From the NCBI GenBank assembly GCA_937898675.1, contig CALEJB010000016.1:1-60112 (forward strand): a stretch of 60,112 nucleotides of DNA, read 5' to 3'. The translations under genes and the position numbers were made by a program. This stretch comes from an uncultured Prevotellaceae bacterium (GTDB lineage Bacteria; Bacteroidota; Bacteroidia; Bacteroidales; Muribaculaceae). The notes under the pieces are model-generated. The model ran no database searches. It was not told where the DNA came from and was given only the letters and a program-made list of their open reading frames with translations. Every line of letters begins with the position of its first letter. Position 1 is the first letter of the stretch. Of this stretch, positions 25,166 to 34,800 are shown in pieces.

Positions 25166-26359
25166 TTATGCCGAAATTGAGGACTTTGCGTCCACTTTGT
25201 CATTGCCTGCGATGCGGTCCATTACGAGGGCAATGGCGCCGTCACCTGTCACGTTGCAAGCGGTGCCAAAACTGTCCATAGTCATGTACAAGGCAATCAT
25301 CAGCGCCTGCATTTCGGGCGTGAAGCCCAAGATGGACTGCAGTATGCCCAGCGCCGCCATGACTGCGCCACCGGGCACGCCAGGAGCCGCCACCATGATC
25401 ACGCCCATCATGAGGATGAAGCCCGTGAACAGCCCCAGGTCGATGGGCATGCCCTGCATGAGCATCAGCGCCACCGAGCAAGCGGCAAGCTTCATCGCGC
25501 TGCCCGACAGGTGGATGGTGGCGCACAACGGCACGACAAAACCCGCAATGCCGTCGCTCACGCCATTTTTCTTGACCTGCCTGAGCGTCACGGGAATCGT
25601 CGCTGCCGACGACGAGGTGCCCAAGGCGGTGAAATAGGCGGGCATCATGGTGTAAAGCGCCTTGAACGGGTTGCGGCGGGCGATGGCACCGGCAATGCAG
25701 TACTGGATGACCAGCAGCAAGATGTGCATCACAAAGATGATGCCGATGATGGCAATGAACATCTGGATGATGCGCCATGCCTGGCCCGTATAGGACATGT
25801 TGATGAAAATCGAGAAAATGTACAGCGGCAAGATGGGGATGAGCGCCACCTCGATGGTCTTGGAGATGACCTCATGGAACTCGTCAAAGCCTTTTTTCAG
25901 CGTCGGCGACTCAAAGAAGGCAATGCCCAAACCAAGGACAAATGCCGTGATGAGCGCACTCATCACATCGAGCAGCGGCGGGATGTCGATGGTGAAGAAC
26001 GGCTGCAGATCCTCGACTTTGGCCACGGCCTGCGCGCCGCCATGCTGGACAAGCGGGGGGAACAGGCTCGCGCTGGTGAAGTAACTCAGGAAGCCCGAGA
26101 ACAACGTGTCGCCGTAGGCGATGAGCGCCGTGATGAGCAGCAGTTTGCCGGCGCCTTTGCCGATGTCGGCGATAGCGGGCGTCACCAGGCCCACAATGAT
26201 GAGCGGAATAAGGAACGACAGGAAGTTGCTGAACAGGCTGTTGAATGTGACAAAGCACCTCACGGCCCACTCGGGGAAAAACAAACCGCACACCACGCCC
26301 AGCACGATGGCGATGACAATGCGCACTAACAGCGGTATCTTGGACAATTTCAGTTTCAT
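25166..26359 (-). CDS. Dicarboxylate/amino-acid:cation symporter (DAACS family)
   Basis: 397 aa, about eight membrane helices and two re-entrant loops. The motifs ALGTSSSAATIP (serine-rich hairpin HP1) and VVPLCATIHLSGSAMK are diagnostic of GltP/DctA/SstT-type sodium:dicarboxylate symporters, and PGVPGGAVMAAL of HP2. It imports acidic or small amino acids or dicarboxylates with Na+ or H+; specificity cannot be told. Monocistronic, divergent to the GNAT-flippase operon. Confidence 0.93.
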   Translation of the reverse strand: MKLKLSKIPLLVRIVIAIVLGVVCGLFFPEWAVRCFVTFNSLFSNFLSFLIPLIIVGLVTPAIADIGKGAGKLLLITALIAYGDTLFSGFLSYFTSASLFPPLVQHGGAQAVAKVEDLQPFFTIDIPPLLDVMSALITAFVLGLGIAFFESPTLKKGFDEFHEVISKTIEVALIPILPLYIFSIFINMSYTGQAWRIIQMFIAIIGIIFVMHILLLVIQYCIAGAIARRNPFKALYTMMPAYFTALGTSSSAATIPVTLRQVKKNGVSDGIAGFVVPLCATIHLSGSAMKLAACSVALMLMQGMPIDLGLFTGFILMMGVIMVAAPGVPGGAVMAALGILQSILGFTPEMQALMIALYMTMDSFGTACNVTGDGAIALVMDRIAGNDKVDAKSSISA

Positions 26360-26395
26360 GCTTGTTTGGCTTTTTATATCAATAATGTGTGATTT

Positions 26396-26448
26396 TGGCC
26401 ATTACGGCCATTTTTTTGGCAAAGGTAATATTTTTTGTCTTAAATTTG
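26396..26448. promoter_or_regulatory. Face-to-face promoters between the symporter and the GNAT operon
   Basis: Leftward TACCTTTG (26420-26427) and rightward TAAATTTG (26441-26448) are only 13 bp apart, so each upstream element falls in the other's core. A palindrome TGGCC-ATTAC-GGCCA (26396-26410) lies just inside the leftward transcript and could be an operator. Confidence 0.55.
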
Positions 26449-26458
26449 CGTTATATTT

Positions 26459-27412
26459 ATGATGAACTCTATTATTATCCTCAGATATGACGCCTCGATG
26501 GCGGCGATGTGGGACGAGACGGCGCGCCACAGCCGCAATGCCACATTCCTGCACCAGCGGGGATACATGGACTACCACAGCGACCGTTTTGCCGACTGCT
26601 CGCTGGTGGCGATGAGCGGCGGCAAGCCCGTGGCGCTGCTGCCCGCCTGCATCGACGGCGACACGCTGTACTCCCACCGCGGCCTCACCTACGGCGGCTG
26701 GCTCGTGCCGTTGAAGCACTTCGACGCCAGCGTGATGGTCGAGGTGATGGACGCCGCCGTGCAGTGGATGCGCCTGAACGGCATCAAGCATCTGGTTTAC
26801 AAGCAAGTGCCGCACATCTACCACCGCTACCCGTGCGAGGAGGATGTGTATGCCCTGTTTCGCCACCACGCCGCGCTCGCCGAGGTCAACATCTCCACCG
26901 CCATCGACCTGGACAGCCCGCTGCCGCTGGACCGCGGCAACAAAAGCGGCGCCAATGCGGCCCGCAAGGCAGGCATCGCCGCAGGCCCCAGCGAGGACTG
27001 GCCAGGCTACTGGCAACTGCTGTCGTCACTGCTCGACGAGCGCTACGGCACGCGGCCGGTGCACACCCTCGACGAGATGCTGATGCTGCGCGGGCGTTTC
27101 CCCGAGCACATCAAGCTCTACACCGCCACCCTCGACGGCGAACTGCTGGCGGGCGTGGTGATGTACCTGTCGCGCCCCGTGGCTCACTGCCAGTACATCG
27201 GCGCGTCGGCCCGCGGCAAGGAGCGCAAGGCGCTGACGCTGCTGTTCGACCACCTCATCAACGAGTACAAAGCCGCCGAGGGCTACCGCTACTTTGACTT
27301 TGGCATCTCCAACGAGGACCACGGGCGATACCTCAACGAGGGCCTCGTGCGGCAAAAGTCCCGCCTGGGCGGCCGCGGCATTGCCTACTGCACCTATCAG
27401 ATAGACCTGTAA
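26459..27412 (+). CDS. FemAB-like GNAT acyltransferase
   Basis: 317 aa, the usual size of FemAB/BioF2-like proteins with tandem GNAT folds. The C-terminal half contains LYTATLDGELLAGVVMYL and the YRYFDFGISNEDHGRYLNEG block typical of this group. It probably transfers an aminoacyl or acyl group to a cell-wall or polysaccharide precursor. The start (two Met in a row) lies 10 bp after a promoter box, so the mRNA has almost no leader. It is 5 bp upstream of the flippase, forming an operon. Confidence 0.8.
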   Translation: MMNSIIILRYDASMAAMWDETARHSRNATFLHQRGYMDYHSDRFADCSLVAMSGGKPVALLPACIDGDTLYSHRGLTYGGWLVPLKHFDASVMVEVMDAAVQWMRLNGIKHLVYKQVPHIYHRYPCEEDVYALFRHHAALAEVNISTAIDLDSPLPLDRGNKSGANAARKAGIAAGPSEDWPGYWQLLSSLLDERYGTRPVHTLDEMLMLRGRFPEHIKLYTATLDGELLAGVVMYLSRPVAHCQYIGASARGKERKALTLLFDHLINEYKAAEGYRYFDFGISNEDHGRYLNEGLVRQKSRLGGRGIAYCTYQIDL

Positions 27413-27417
27413 ACCAG

Positions 27418-28854
27418 ATGTCACACAAGTCGGGCAACATATCACGCATGGCGATGAAAGCGATGGGCCTCTTTGGCGGGGTGCAGGTGATAGGCATCCT
27501 GTGCTCCATCGTCCGCACCAAACTCGTCGCCCTGTGGATTGGTCCCGTGGGCATCGGACTGTTCGGCCTGTTCAACAACGCCCTCGAGATGATTTCGACA
27601 GGCACCAGCCTGGGCATCCGCTCCAGCAGCGTGCGCGACATCTCGCAGGCCATGGACGAGCCTGGCGGCGGCACCGTGGCACGCATGGTCACCGTGGTGC
27701 GCAGGTGGTCGCTGTGGCTGGGCCTGGCGGGCGCACTGCTCACCCTGTCGCTGGCGCCGGCGCTGAGCCAGGCGACCTTTGGCGACAGCACGCACATCTG
27801 GGGCTTTGTCGCCCTGAGCGTCGCCGTGCTGCTGCAGGCGCTCACCAACGGCGAATATGCCGTGCTGCAAGGCACGGCGCGCCTCAAGCGGCTCGCCAGC
27901 GTCACCCTGTGGGGCACGATGGCGGGCCTGGCGGTTTCTGTGCCGCTGTTCTATTGGCTGAGGGAGGCCAGCATCCTCCCCTCCATCCTGGCCTATGCCG
28001 CCGCGCTGGCGCTGTTCGCCTTCGTGTTCCGCAACCGCGACTACCCCGCCGCTTCCGTCACGCGCCGCGAGACATGGGACATGGGCAAGGGGTTTGTGCG
28101 CCTGGGCATATACATGACCCTGGGCAACTTTGCCACCATCCTCGCCAGCTATGCCTTCAACGCCTGGCTCAACATCAACGCGGGCACCGAGGCGGTGGGA
28201 TTTTATCAGGCGGGCTACACCCTCATCAACAAATACACGGGGCTGATTCTCACGGCATTGGGCATGGAATACTACCCCCGGCTGTCGCGCGTGGCCGAGA
28301 GCCGCATGCGCCTGCGGGCCTTTGTCAGCCAGGAGATTAACGTCGCCATTGCGGTGATGGCGCCAGTAGTGGCGCTGTTCATACTGCTGCGTGAATGGGT
28401 GGTGTGGCTGCTCTACACGCCCGACTTCAATGTCATTCTCACCTTTGTGTCGTGGGGCATGATCGGCACCGTGCTGCGCACGCTGTCGTGGTGCCTGGCG
28501 TTCACCATCCTGGCCAAGGGCGACGGCAAGACCTACCTGTGGACCGAGGTCGCCAGCGCGGTCATCAATCTGGTACTCAACATCGTGTTCTACCAGTGGT
28601 GGGGGCTCACGGGTCTGGGCGTGGCATTCTTGGCGTCCTACCTGCTCTACACCATTATCGTGGCAATAGTATATTTTGGCAGCTACCGCCTGAGGGTGTC
28701 GCGGGCCTGCCTCTACAACCTGCTGTGGACGCTTGCCGTGGCATCGGCCGTGATGGCCGCCATGGAGACTGGCCGCGTCGCCGTCGCTGTCGCCGTGACC
28801 ACCGTCAGTGCGGCCTTTGCCGCGCGCCAGATTATCGCCCTGTGGCACAGATGA
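27418..28854 (+). CDS. Wzx-like oligosaccharide flippase (MOP superfamily)
   Basis: 478 aa with 12-14 predicted membrane helices. The N-terminal pattern GGVQVIGILCSIVRTKLVALWIGPVG, with LFGLFNNALEM following, is characteristic of polysaccharide biosynthesis (Wzx/RfbX) flippases. It moves undecaprenyl-linked repeat units across the inner membrane. It follows the FemAB-like gene by 5 bp. Confidence 0.92.
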   Translation: MSHKSGNISRMAMKAMGLFGGVQVIGILCSIVRTKLVALWIGPVGIGLFGLFNNALEMISTGTSLGIRSSSVRDISQAMDEPGGGTVARMVTVVRRWSLWLGLAGALLTLSLAPALSQATFGDSTHIWGFVALSVAVLLQALTNGEYAVLQGTARLKRLASVTLWGTMAGLAVSVPLFYWLREASILPSILAYAAALALFAFVFRNRDYPAASVTRRETWDMGKGFVRLGIYMTLGNFATILASYAFNAWLNINAGTEAVGFYQAGYTLINKYTGLILTALGMEYYPRLSRVAESRMRLRAFVSQEINVAIAVMAPVVALFILLREWVVWLLYTPDFNVILTFVSWGMIGTVLRTLSWCLAFTILAKGDGKTYLWTEVASAVINLVLNIVFYQWWGLTGLGVAFLASYLLYTIIVAIVYFGSYRLRVSRACLYNLLWTLAVASAVMAAMETGRVAVAVAVTTVSAAFAARQIIALWHR

Positions 28855-28941
28855 CGACTCTATTGACAATATTTAGGGTACGAGAACAGTCTGCACATCA
28901 GCGCATTGCAATCGCTATGGCAATATTTTTACCGAAATTTG

Positions 28942-28971
28942 TTGTCAGAACTAAAAAAAGCAGTACCTTTG
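28942..28971 (+). promoter_or_regulatory. Promoter of the SRP RNA gene
   Basis: TTG (28942-28944), a 19-bp spacer, TACCTTTG (28964-28971): consensus. Confidence 0.75.
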
Positions 28972-28976
28972 CAGTC

Positions 28977-29074
28977 GGGTAAGTCCTACAGGTTCATGCT
29001 CCCTCCCAATCCCCCAGGTCTTGACCGAAGCAAGGGTAACGAGGTTGTAGCGGTCCGCTGTAGTACACTTGCCC
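28977..29074 (+). ncRNA. ffs: Signal recognition particle RNA (4.5S type)
   Basis: Terminal GGGTAAG and CTTGCCC close a ~98-nt hairpin. The apical part has the CCAGG ... GAAGCA internal loop that binds Ffh, with a GGT-CTTG-ACC tip. A consensus promoter sits just before it and eight T (29075-29082) right after. It forms the SRP with Ffh and targets inner-membrane proteins. The 324-bp gap 28855-29178 holds only this gene and its signals. Confidence 0.88.
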
Positions 29075-29178
29075 TTTTTTTTGTGCCTTATCCTCAACCG
29101 CATCGGCAACTGAAAGACAACGAAACGACAGCTCAATGCGTTGAGTTGCCGTTATTTGCTCCGCCCTGCCGAACGGCG

Positions 29179-30153
29179 TTATTTCAAAAAATCCTTGATT
29201 TTCTCGTAGTAGCCCGATGAACCGATGAACTCATAGCCCTGGTAGTCGGCACCGTCGTTGCCCTCGACCAGCTCGATGCCATCGCCCGTCACAGCCACGT
29301 CCCAGCCCACCATCGCCACCTGGGGGATGCGCCGCGCGGCACACAGGCACGAGTCAACGGCCTGCTCCCAGTTGGGCACCTCAAAGCCCAGCATCACCCT
29401 GCCCGACCCGGGATGCACGATGCACAGCGTGCCATCCTTGGAGATGCCCTGCGACACCACCACGCCCGTGGGCACATCGACCTCATAGTAGAAACCACCC
29501 TGCGCCGTGTTGTCCACCAGCGAGTCGCCCATGCCGGCACGCAAAAAGGCCTTCATCACCCGCGCCTCGCCATCGGGACGGCACACGGTGAGCACCCTGA
29601 CGGTGTTGACCGACGCGTTGCCAAAGTTCATGTCGGGGTGCTGCTCAATGAACTGCTCGACAATCACATCCTCGGCCACCAGGCTGTCGAACAGCGCGCG
29701 CAGTCTGCCGTCATCCGCGTCTTGGAGGGTGAACCGGCGTATGCCGATGCCCTCCTTGCCCGCCACGGGCTTGACGATGAAGGACCGATGCTCGAGCACA
29801 AACGCCTTGAACTCGTCGAACGACGCGTCGCGCAGGCACAGCCAGCCGCGCCGGACATATTCCTTGAAAAACCGGTTAAACTCGGGCTTGTTCTTGAACA
29901 AGCGGGCGCTGCTGCGGTCGTTGTACCGCTGGTACATGCGCGTGATGCGCCGCCACGTGAGGCACTTGGCGCGCTCGGCGCCGCTCTTGCGCCAAAAACC
30001 GCCCACGGTGTACTGGAAGATGTGTGCCCCGTGCAGCACATAGGCCGACAGATAGTCGAGCAGCAGGCACAGTCTGTTGCGCCCCGCCACCGGAGCCAAC
30101 CGCGACACCTCCCGGTAAATCCGCGCAAAATATCTAACAGCAAGTTTAATCAT
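29179..30153 (-). CDS. Sugar-transfer-associated ATP-grasp protein
   Basis: 324 aa. The core has ATP-grasp features: SFIVKPVAGKEGIGI (nucleotide-binding lysine and glycine loop), DVIVEQFIEQHPDMNF, VDNTAQGGFYYEV and the metal site ELVEGNDGADYQGYE. This resembles the sugar-transfer-associated ATP-grasp group found in exopolysaccharide clusters. It would ligate an acid (possibly an amino acid or hydroxy acid) to a glycan or lipid precursor. TAAATTTG (30158-30165, minus) ends 4 bp before the ATG, so the transcript is nearly leaderless. Confidence 0.8.
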   Translation of the reverse strand: MIKLAVRYFARIYREVSRLAPVAGRNRLCLLLDYLSAYVLHGAHIFQYTVGGFWRKSGAERAKCLTWRRITRMYQRYNDRSSARLFKNKPEFNRFFKEYVRRGWLCLRDASFDEFKAFVLEHRSFIVKPVAGKEGIGIRRFTLQDADDGRLRALFDSLVAEDVIVEQFIEQHPDMNFGNASVNTVRVLTVCRPDGEARVMKAFLRAGMGDSLVDNTAQGGFYYEVDVPTGVVVSQGISKDGTLCIVHPGSGRVMLGFEVPNWEQAVDSCLCAARRIPQVAMVGWDVAVTGDGIELVEGNDGADYQGYEFIGSSGYYEKIKDFLK

Positions 30154-30294
30154 ACCGCAAATTTACACTTTTTTTTCGAGGGAGGGATGAATATTATGGA
30201 TAAATGGAGGAGCCTGAATCAAAAAAACAAGGGGGGGCGGCCTGTTGTTGCGGCCGCGCCCCCCTCGATTGCGGGTGGTGTGGAGATTAACGTG

Positions 30295-31830
30295 TTAACG
30301 ACGCTTTGACTGCGACGCCTTGGTGTGCGAGAAGTAGATGCCGTTCTGCAGTTCTACGGTGCCGTTGTAGGTGGTCTTGGTGCCGATTACCGAGAGGCGG
30401 TCGCCCAGGGTGATGCCGAGGTTCTCGAGCAGGTTCTTGCGGTTGTCACCGGTAGCGCCCCAGCCGGGGTAGCAGCCGTAAACATAGACGCGCTCGTCGC
30501 CGTCGTTGATGTAGAGGTTGCCGTAGGTGGGGTTGGCGATCTCGTCGATGTCGCCGGTGAGCATGTAGTAAACGTCGGGCGAGTCAGGCTGGTCGAGGAA
30601 ATCGCTCAGGCTGATGGCGGTGACGGGCTTGAAGGACTCGAGCTGTGCGCCGGTCATCTGAGGCGAGTTGTTGTATGCGCCGCGTGCGCCCACGAGGGTG
30701 ACGATGTCGCCCACCTTGAGGCCGGCCGCCTCGAAGTCGCCCTTGCTGCCGATGCCATAGACATAGGCCTTGCCCGACCAGTCGGTGATGTAAACGTTGC
30801 CATAGGAGGCATTGGCCACCTCGGTGATGACGCCGGTGAGGCGGTACTGGGTGCTGCTCACGGGAGCCTCGAGGAATTCGGCAATCGAGCACTCAACGAT
30901 GGCGCCCTTTTGATGCAGGGTAGTCTCGGCGCTGTAGACCTTGCCACCGGGCAGAGCGCTCTTGAAGACAACGGTCGCGCTGCGGTCGCCGCCCTCGTTG
31001 GGCCTGGCCTGGAAGACTACTGCGGGATATTCGCCGTAGGTGATGGTGAGCACCGACAGCCATTCCTTGGCCTCGTCGGGAATGTCAACCGACACGCCGA
31101 GTCCGGTCTTGCACATCAGGCTGACGGCCACTACGCCGCCCTGTACGGGGAAGGTGCCGTCCGCGGGTTCGCAGCGATCGACCTTGACGAGCGACTTTTG
31201 GATATCGATGACGGTGACGTCAACGAGCTCGGTGGTGCCGTTGTAGATGGTCTTGGGGCCCTCGACGGTGACCACGTCACCGACCTCGAGGCCCAGGCTC
31301 AGGAAGTTCTTGGTGCCGCCGTTGGCGTCGAGCGTGCCGTAGATGTACACCTCGCCGGTCTCGTCGCGCAGGTACCAGTTGCCATAGGTGGTGTTGACGA
31401 TGCTTGCCACGGTGCCGGTGACGCGGTAGGTCTTGCTCTCGGGGCCTTCATTGACCTCGGCGCAGGTGGCGATGCTCGCCTCGGAAACGCCTTGTATGAT
31501 GTTGATGGTCTGCCGCTCGTTGCCGCAGGTCACATGCAGCACGGCGGTGCGGCCGTCGAGGGCCGGTGTGCCGGTAAAGGTCACCTGTGTCTCACCGGCG
31601 GCGCCTGCGGGAGCGCTCAAGGTGAGCCACTCGGGCAACTCGGCGGTGTCGAACTGCCATGAGTCGGCAGCGGTGATGGTGATGGTCGCTGAGCCACCCT
31701 CGACGGGAAGGCTCACATAGGATTTCGAAACTTGGATGTTGCCCAGTTGCAACGCCTCGTCGTCGGAGCAGCTGGTGAACGCCATGGCAAACAATGCCAG
31801 CAATGACGGGATAATATACTTGAGTTTCAT
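30295..31830 (-). CDS. BACON/OB-fold surface lipoprotein paired with a TonB receptor
   Basis: 511 aa. Lipoprotein signal with Cys at ~21 (ALFAMAFTSCSDDE). A BACON-type Ig domain (~30-115) is followed by three OB-fold-like repeats marked YRVTGTVASIVNTTYGNWYL, YRLTGVITEVANASYGNVYI and YMLTGDIDEIANPTYGNLYI, with a second BACON-like domain between the first and second. Each repeat has a YGNxY turn then VYxYG. It lies 23 bp downstream of the TonB receptor, in the place a SusD would take. Probably an outer-face binding protein; the ligand could be nucleic acid or oligosaccharide (inference). Confidence 0.82.
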   Translation of the reverse strand: MKLKYIIPSLLALFAMAFTSCSDDEALQLGNIQVSKSYVSLPVEGGSATITITAADSWQFDTAELPEWLTLSAPAGAAGETQVTFTGTPALDGRTAVLHVTCGNERQTINIIQGVSEASIATCAEVNEGPESKTYRVTGTVASIVNTTYGNWYLRDETGEVYIYGTLDANGGTKNFLSLGLEVGDVVTVEGPKTIYNGTTELVDVTVIDIQKSLVKVDRCEPADGTFPVQGGVVAVSLMCKTGLGVSVDIPDEAKEWLSVLTITYGEYPAVVFQARPNEGGDRSATVVFKSALPGGKVYSAETTLHQKGAIVECSIAEFLEAPVSSTQYRLTGVITEVANASYGNVYITDWSGKAYVYGIGSKGDFEAAGLKVGDIVTLVGARGAYNNSPQMTGAQLESFKPVTAISLSDFLDQPDSPDVYYMLTGDIDEIANPTYGNLYINDGDERVYVYGCYPGWGATGDNRKNLLENLGITLGDRLSVIGTKTTYNGTVELQNGIYFSHTKASQSKRR

Positions 31831-31853
31831 AATGTTAAGCTTATTTTTAGGAA

Positions 31854-34800
31854 TTAGTTGAAGATGTACTTAATGCCAATCGAGGCATCCCAGCACTGGC
31901 CGATGGCCTTGTTGCGTACAAAGGTCTGGGTGGCGCCGCTGATGGAACCGGGGGTCGAGAAGGTGGCATAGCCGTCGGCGTCCACGCCCTCATACTTGAG
32001 GATGCGGGGGTCGGAACCAATCTCGGGGTTGAGGTACTTGCTCACGCCCCACTTGCTGTTGAAGAGGTTGAGCAGGTTGTTCACGTCGAGGCTGAGCTGC
32101 AGGGTGTGCTTGGTGCTGCCCACCTTGAAGCTGAAGTCGTGCTTGTAGCTGAAGTAAACGCGGTTGACCCAGGGGCTGTAAACGCTGTAGCCCTCGGCAT
32201 ACTCGCCCTGGTGCTTGCTCAGGTAGTCGCTGTTGTGCACATAGTCCATGAAGCGGGTCTTGTCGCCCTCGCTGACGAAGCGGAATTCGCCGTTGGCGAC
32301 CTGCTCGTCGGTGGGGATGAACAGTGCGTCGTAGTTGTATCCGTCGCCGTTCATGTCGTTGACCATCATGTAGCTGTACTTGTAGCCGCCACGCCAGGCT
32401 TCCCACATCAGGCCGTAGTGGTTACCGCTGCGGTCGTGGCCGGTGAGCGATGCGACAAAGCGGTCGGGGGTGACATACTGCGAGTTGTGCAGGCGGATGT
32501 GGTTGGGACCCTCGCTGGTGGGCACATAGGTGAAGGCGCTCTCGGCAGCCGAGCCGGGCATGCCGGTCACCTCCTTGCTCACGGTGTGGGTGTAGGCAGC
32601 CATCACGCTCAGCCAGTCGGCGGGACGGGCATTGAGGGTGACGTTGGCGGTCCAGCCATAGCCACGGCTGGTGTTCTCGAGCATAAAGGCCTTGGTTTCG
32701 GTGCGGAATCCGGCGGGATAGATGGGACGGTTGTCAACACCGTTGAAACGTGCAAAGCCGGCAGCGGTGGGGATGCTCCAGTCGCTGATGGTCACGCCGT
32801 TGATGGTCTTGTTGAAGATACCCTCGACGGTGGCGGTGAAGGGGAAGGAAACGGGCAGCTGGTAGTCAACGGCCAGCGAGGTCTTCCACACCATGGGCAT
32901 CTTGAAGTCGGGGTCAACGCCGCAAATCGAGCTGGGAACGGTGCCCATCGAGGGGTCAACCTCTTGGGGATAGCCCATGCTGAAGAGCTTGTCGCGCAGG
33001 GCGGCGATGGTGGCCTTGCCGTTGGCGTCAACCACGAGGCCTCCGGCAAACTGGCTCATGTCGGTGTTCTTGGCGTTGAGCTGTGCCTGATACTGCACAA
33101 GGCCGCCGTTGGTGGGCATGTTGGTGAAGAACACCAGGGGCAGACGGCCCGAGAACAGGCCCGTGCCGCCGCGCAGCTTGAGGCTCTTGTCGCCGTTCAC
33201 GTCATAGATGAAGCCCACGCGGGGTTGGATGATGAGGTTGCTGCTCGGCCACTTGCCGGTGTCGATGTGGCGCTCGTTGCCCTTGTCGTCATAGTAGGTG
33301 AGGTCCTTGATGGCATTGTTGGTAATGAGGTCGCCGTTGTTGAAGAACAGACCGTCGATGCGCAGGCCGTAGTTGAGCTTAAAGCGGTCGGTGACGTTCC
33401 ACTCGTCCTGGGCATAGATGCCGAACTTGTTGAACTGCACGCGTGCTGCGGGCTTGGTCTCGCCGCCGTAGCCGTAGGTGAGGCACACAACCTCGGGGGC
33501 AGCGCCGGTGACGAAGTCTTGGATGCTGTTGTAGCGGTAGTAACCCGTACCGTTGCGCATATACTGGTTGTCGGCCATCTGGTGCTCAAAGGTGAGGCCA
33601 CCCATGAGCTTGTGGTTGCCCTTGTACCAGGTGAGGTTGTCGCGCATGTTCCAGATGGTGTTGTGCACGGCGTTGTTCCAGGTAAACAGCTCATAGCCCA
33701 GTGCCATGTAGTTGTCGGTGTTACCATCCTCGTCGGTCATGGTGATGTCGATGAAGGGGAACTCGTCGCTGTTGCTCGAGCGGATGTCGTCGAGCTTGGA
33801 CCAGGTGGCGAGGAACTCGTTAGACAGCTCGTCGCTCAGGCGGCTGTTGAGGTTCACGGCAAAGGTGTGCACCAGGTTCTCCATGCCATACATCGAGTTG
33901 GCGAAGGAGAAGGACTGCTGGCTGATGCGGGCATTGGCCATGCGGGTGCCGCCGTCCATCGACGAGGCGTTGGGGTTTTGCCAGTAGAGGTTCTTGGTGT
34001 AGTTGTAGCGCAGCGACAGGTGGTGCATGTCGTTCACGTTCCAGTCGAGGCGCACCAGGAGCTTCTTGTTGCTCTCGTCGGCGGGGAAGTCGGTGTAGGA
34101 GCCGGTGTCGTAGCCATACTTGTTGTACACAAAGTCCTTGACATACTCCAGATCGGCAAGCGAGGTGCGCGAGATGTAGCGGTCGGGCTCGGCAACGCCG
34201 TCCTTGCTGGCAACCCAGGTGTTGACGATGGTGGGCTGCTTGGTGATTTCACCGTTCACAAAGAAGAACAGCTTGTCCTTGATGATGGGGCCGCCCAGGC
34301 TCAGGCCGTAGGTGGTCACCTGCATCTTCTCGCGGGCCTGTCCAATCTGCACACGGTCCACGGCGTCGCCGCGCATGTTCTCGTTGCGGTGGTAGATGTA
34401 GGCATTGCCCTTAAAGGTGTTGGTACCGCTCTTGGTGATGGCGTTCACGCCGCCGCCAATGAAGTTGGTCTGGCGCACGTCGTAGGGCGAGATAACCACC
34501 TGCATCTCCTGGATGGCCTCAATCGAGATGGGATTGCCGCCGCCAGGCAGGTTGTCGCTCAAGCCAAAGTTGTTGTTGAAATTGGCACCGTCAACGGTAA
34601 AGTTAGCCGTACGGCCGTCCACGCCCGAGAAGGTCATGCCGTTGCCACCATAGGGCGACAGGCGCGTCAGGGCAGTAAGGCTGCGCGACACATTGGGCAT
34701 CTCGGTGATCTGCTCGTTGGTGATGTTGGTGGCTGCGCCGGTCTTCTCGGTCTGGAACTTCGAGCCCACACCTTGGACAACGACCTCGCCCAGGGTGCTG

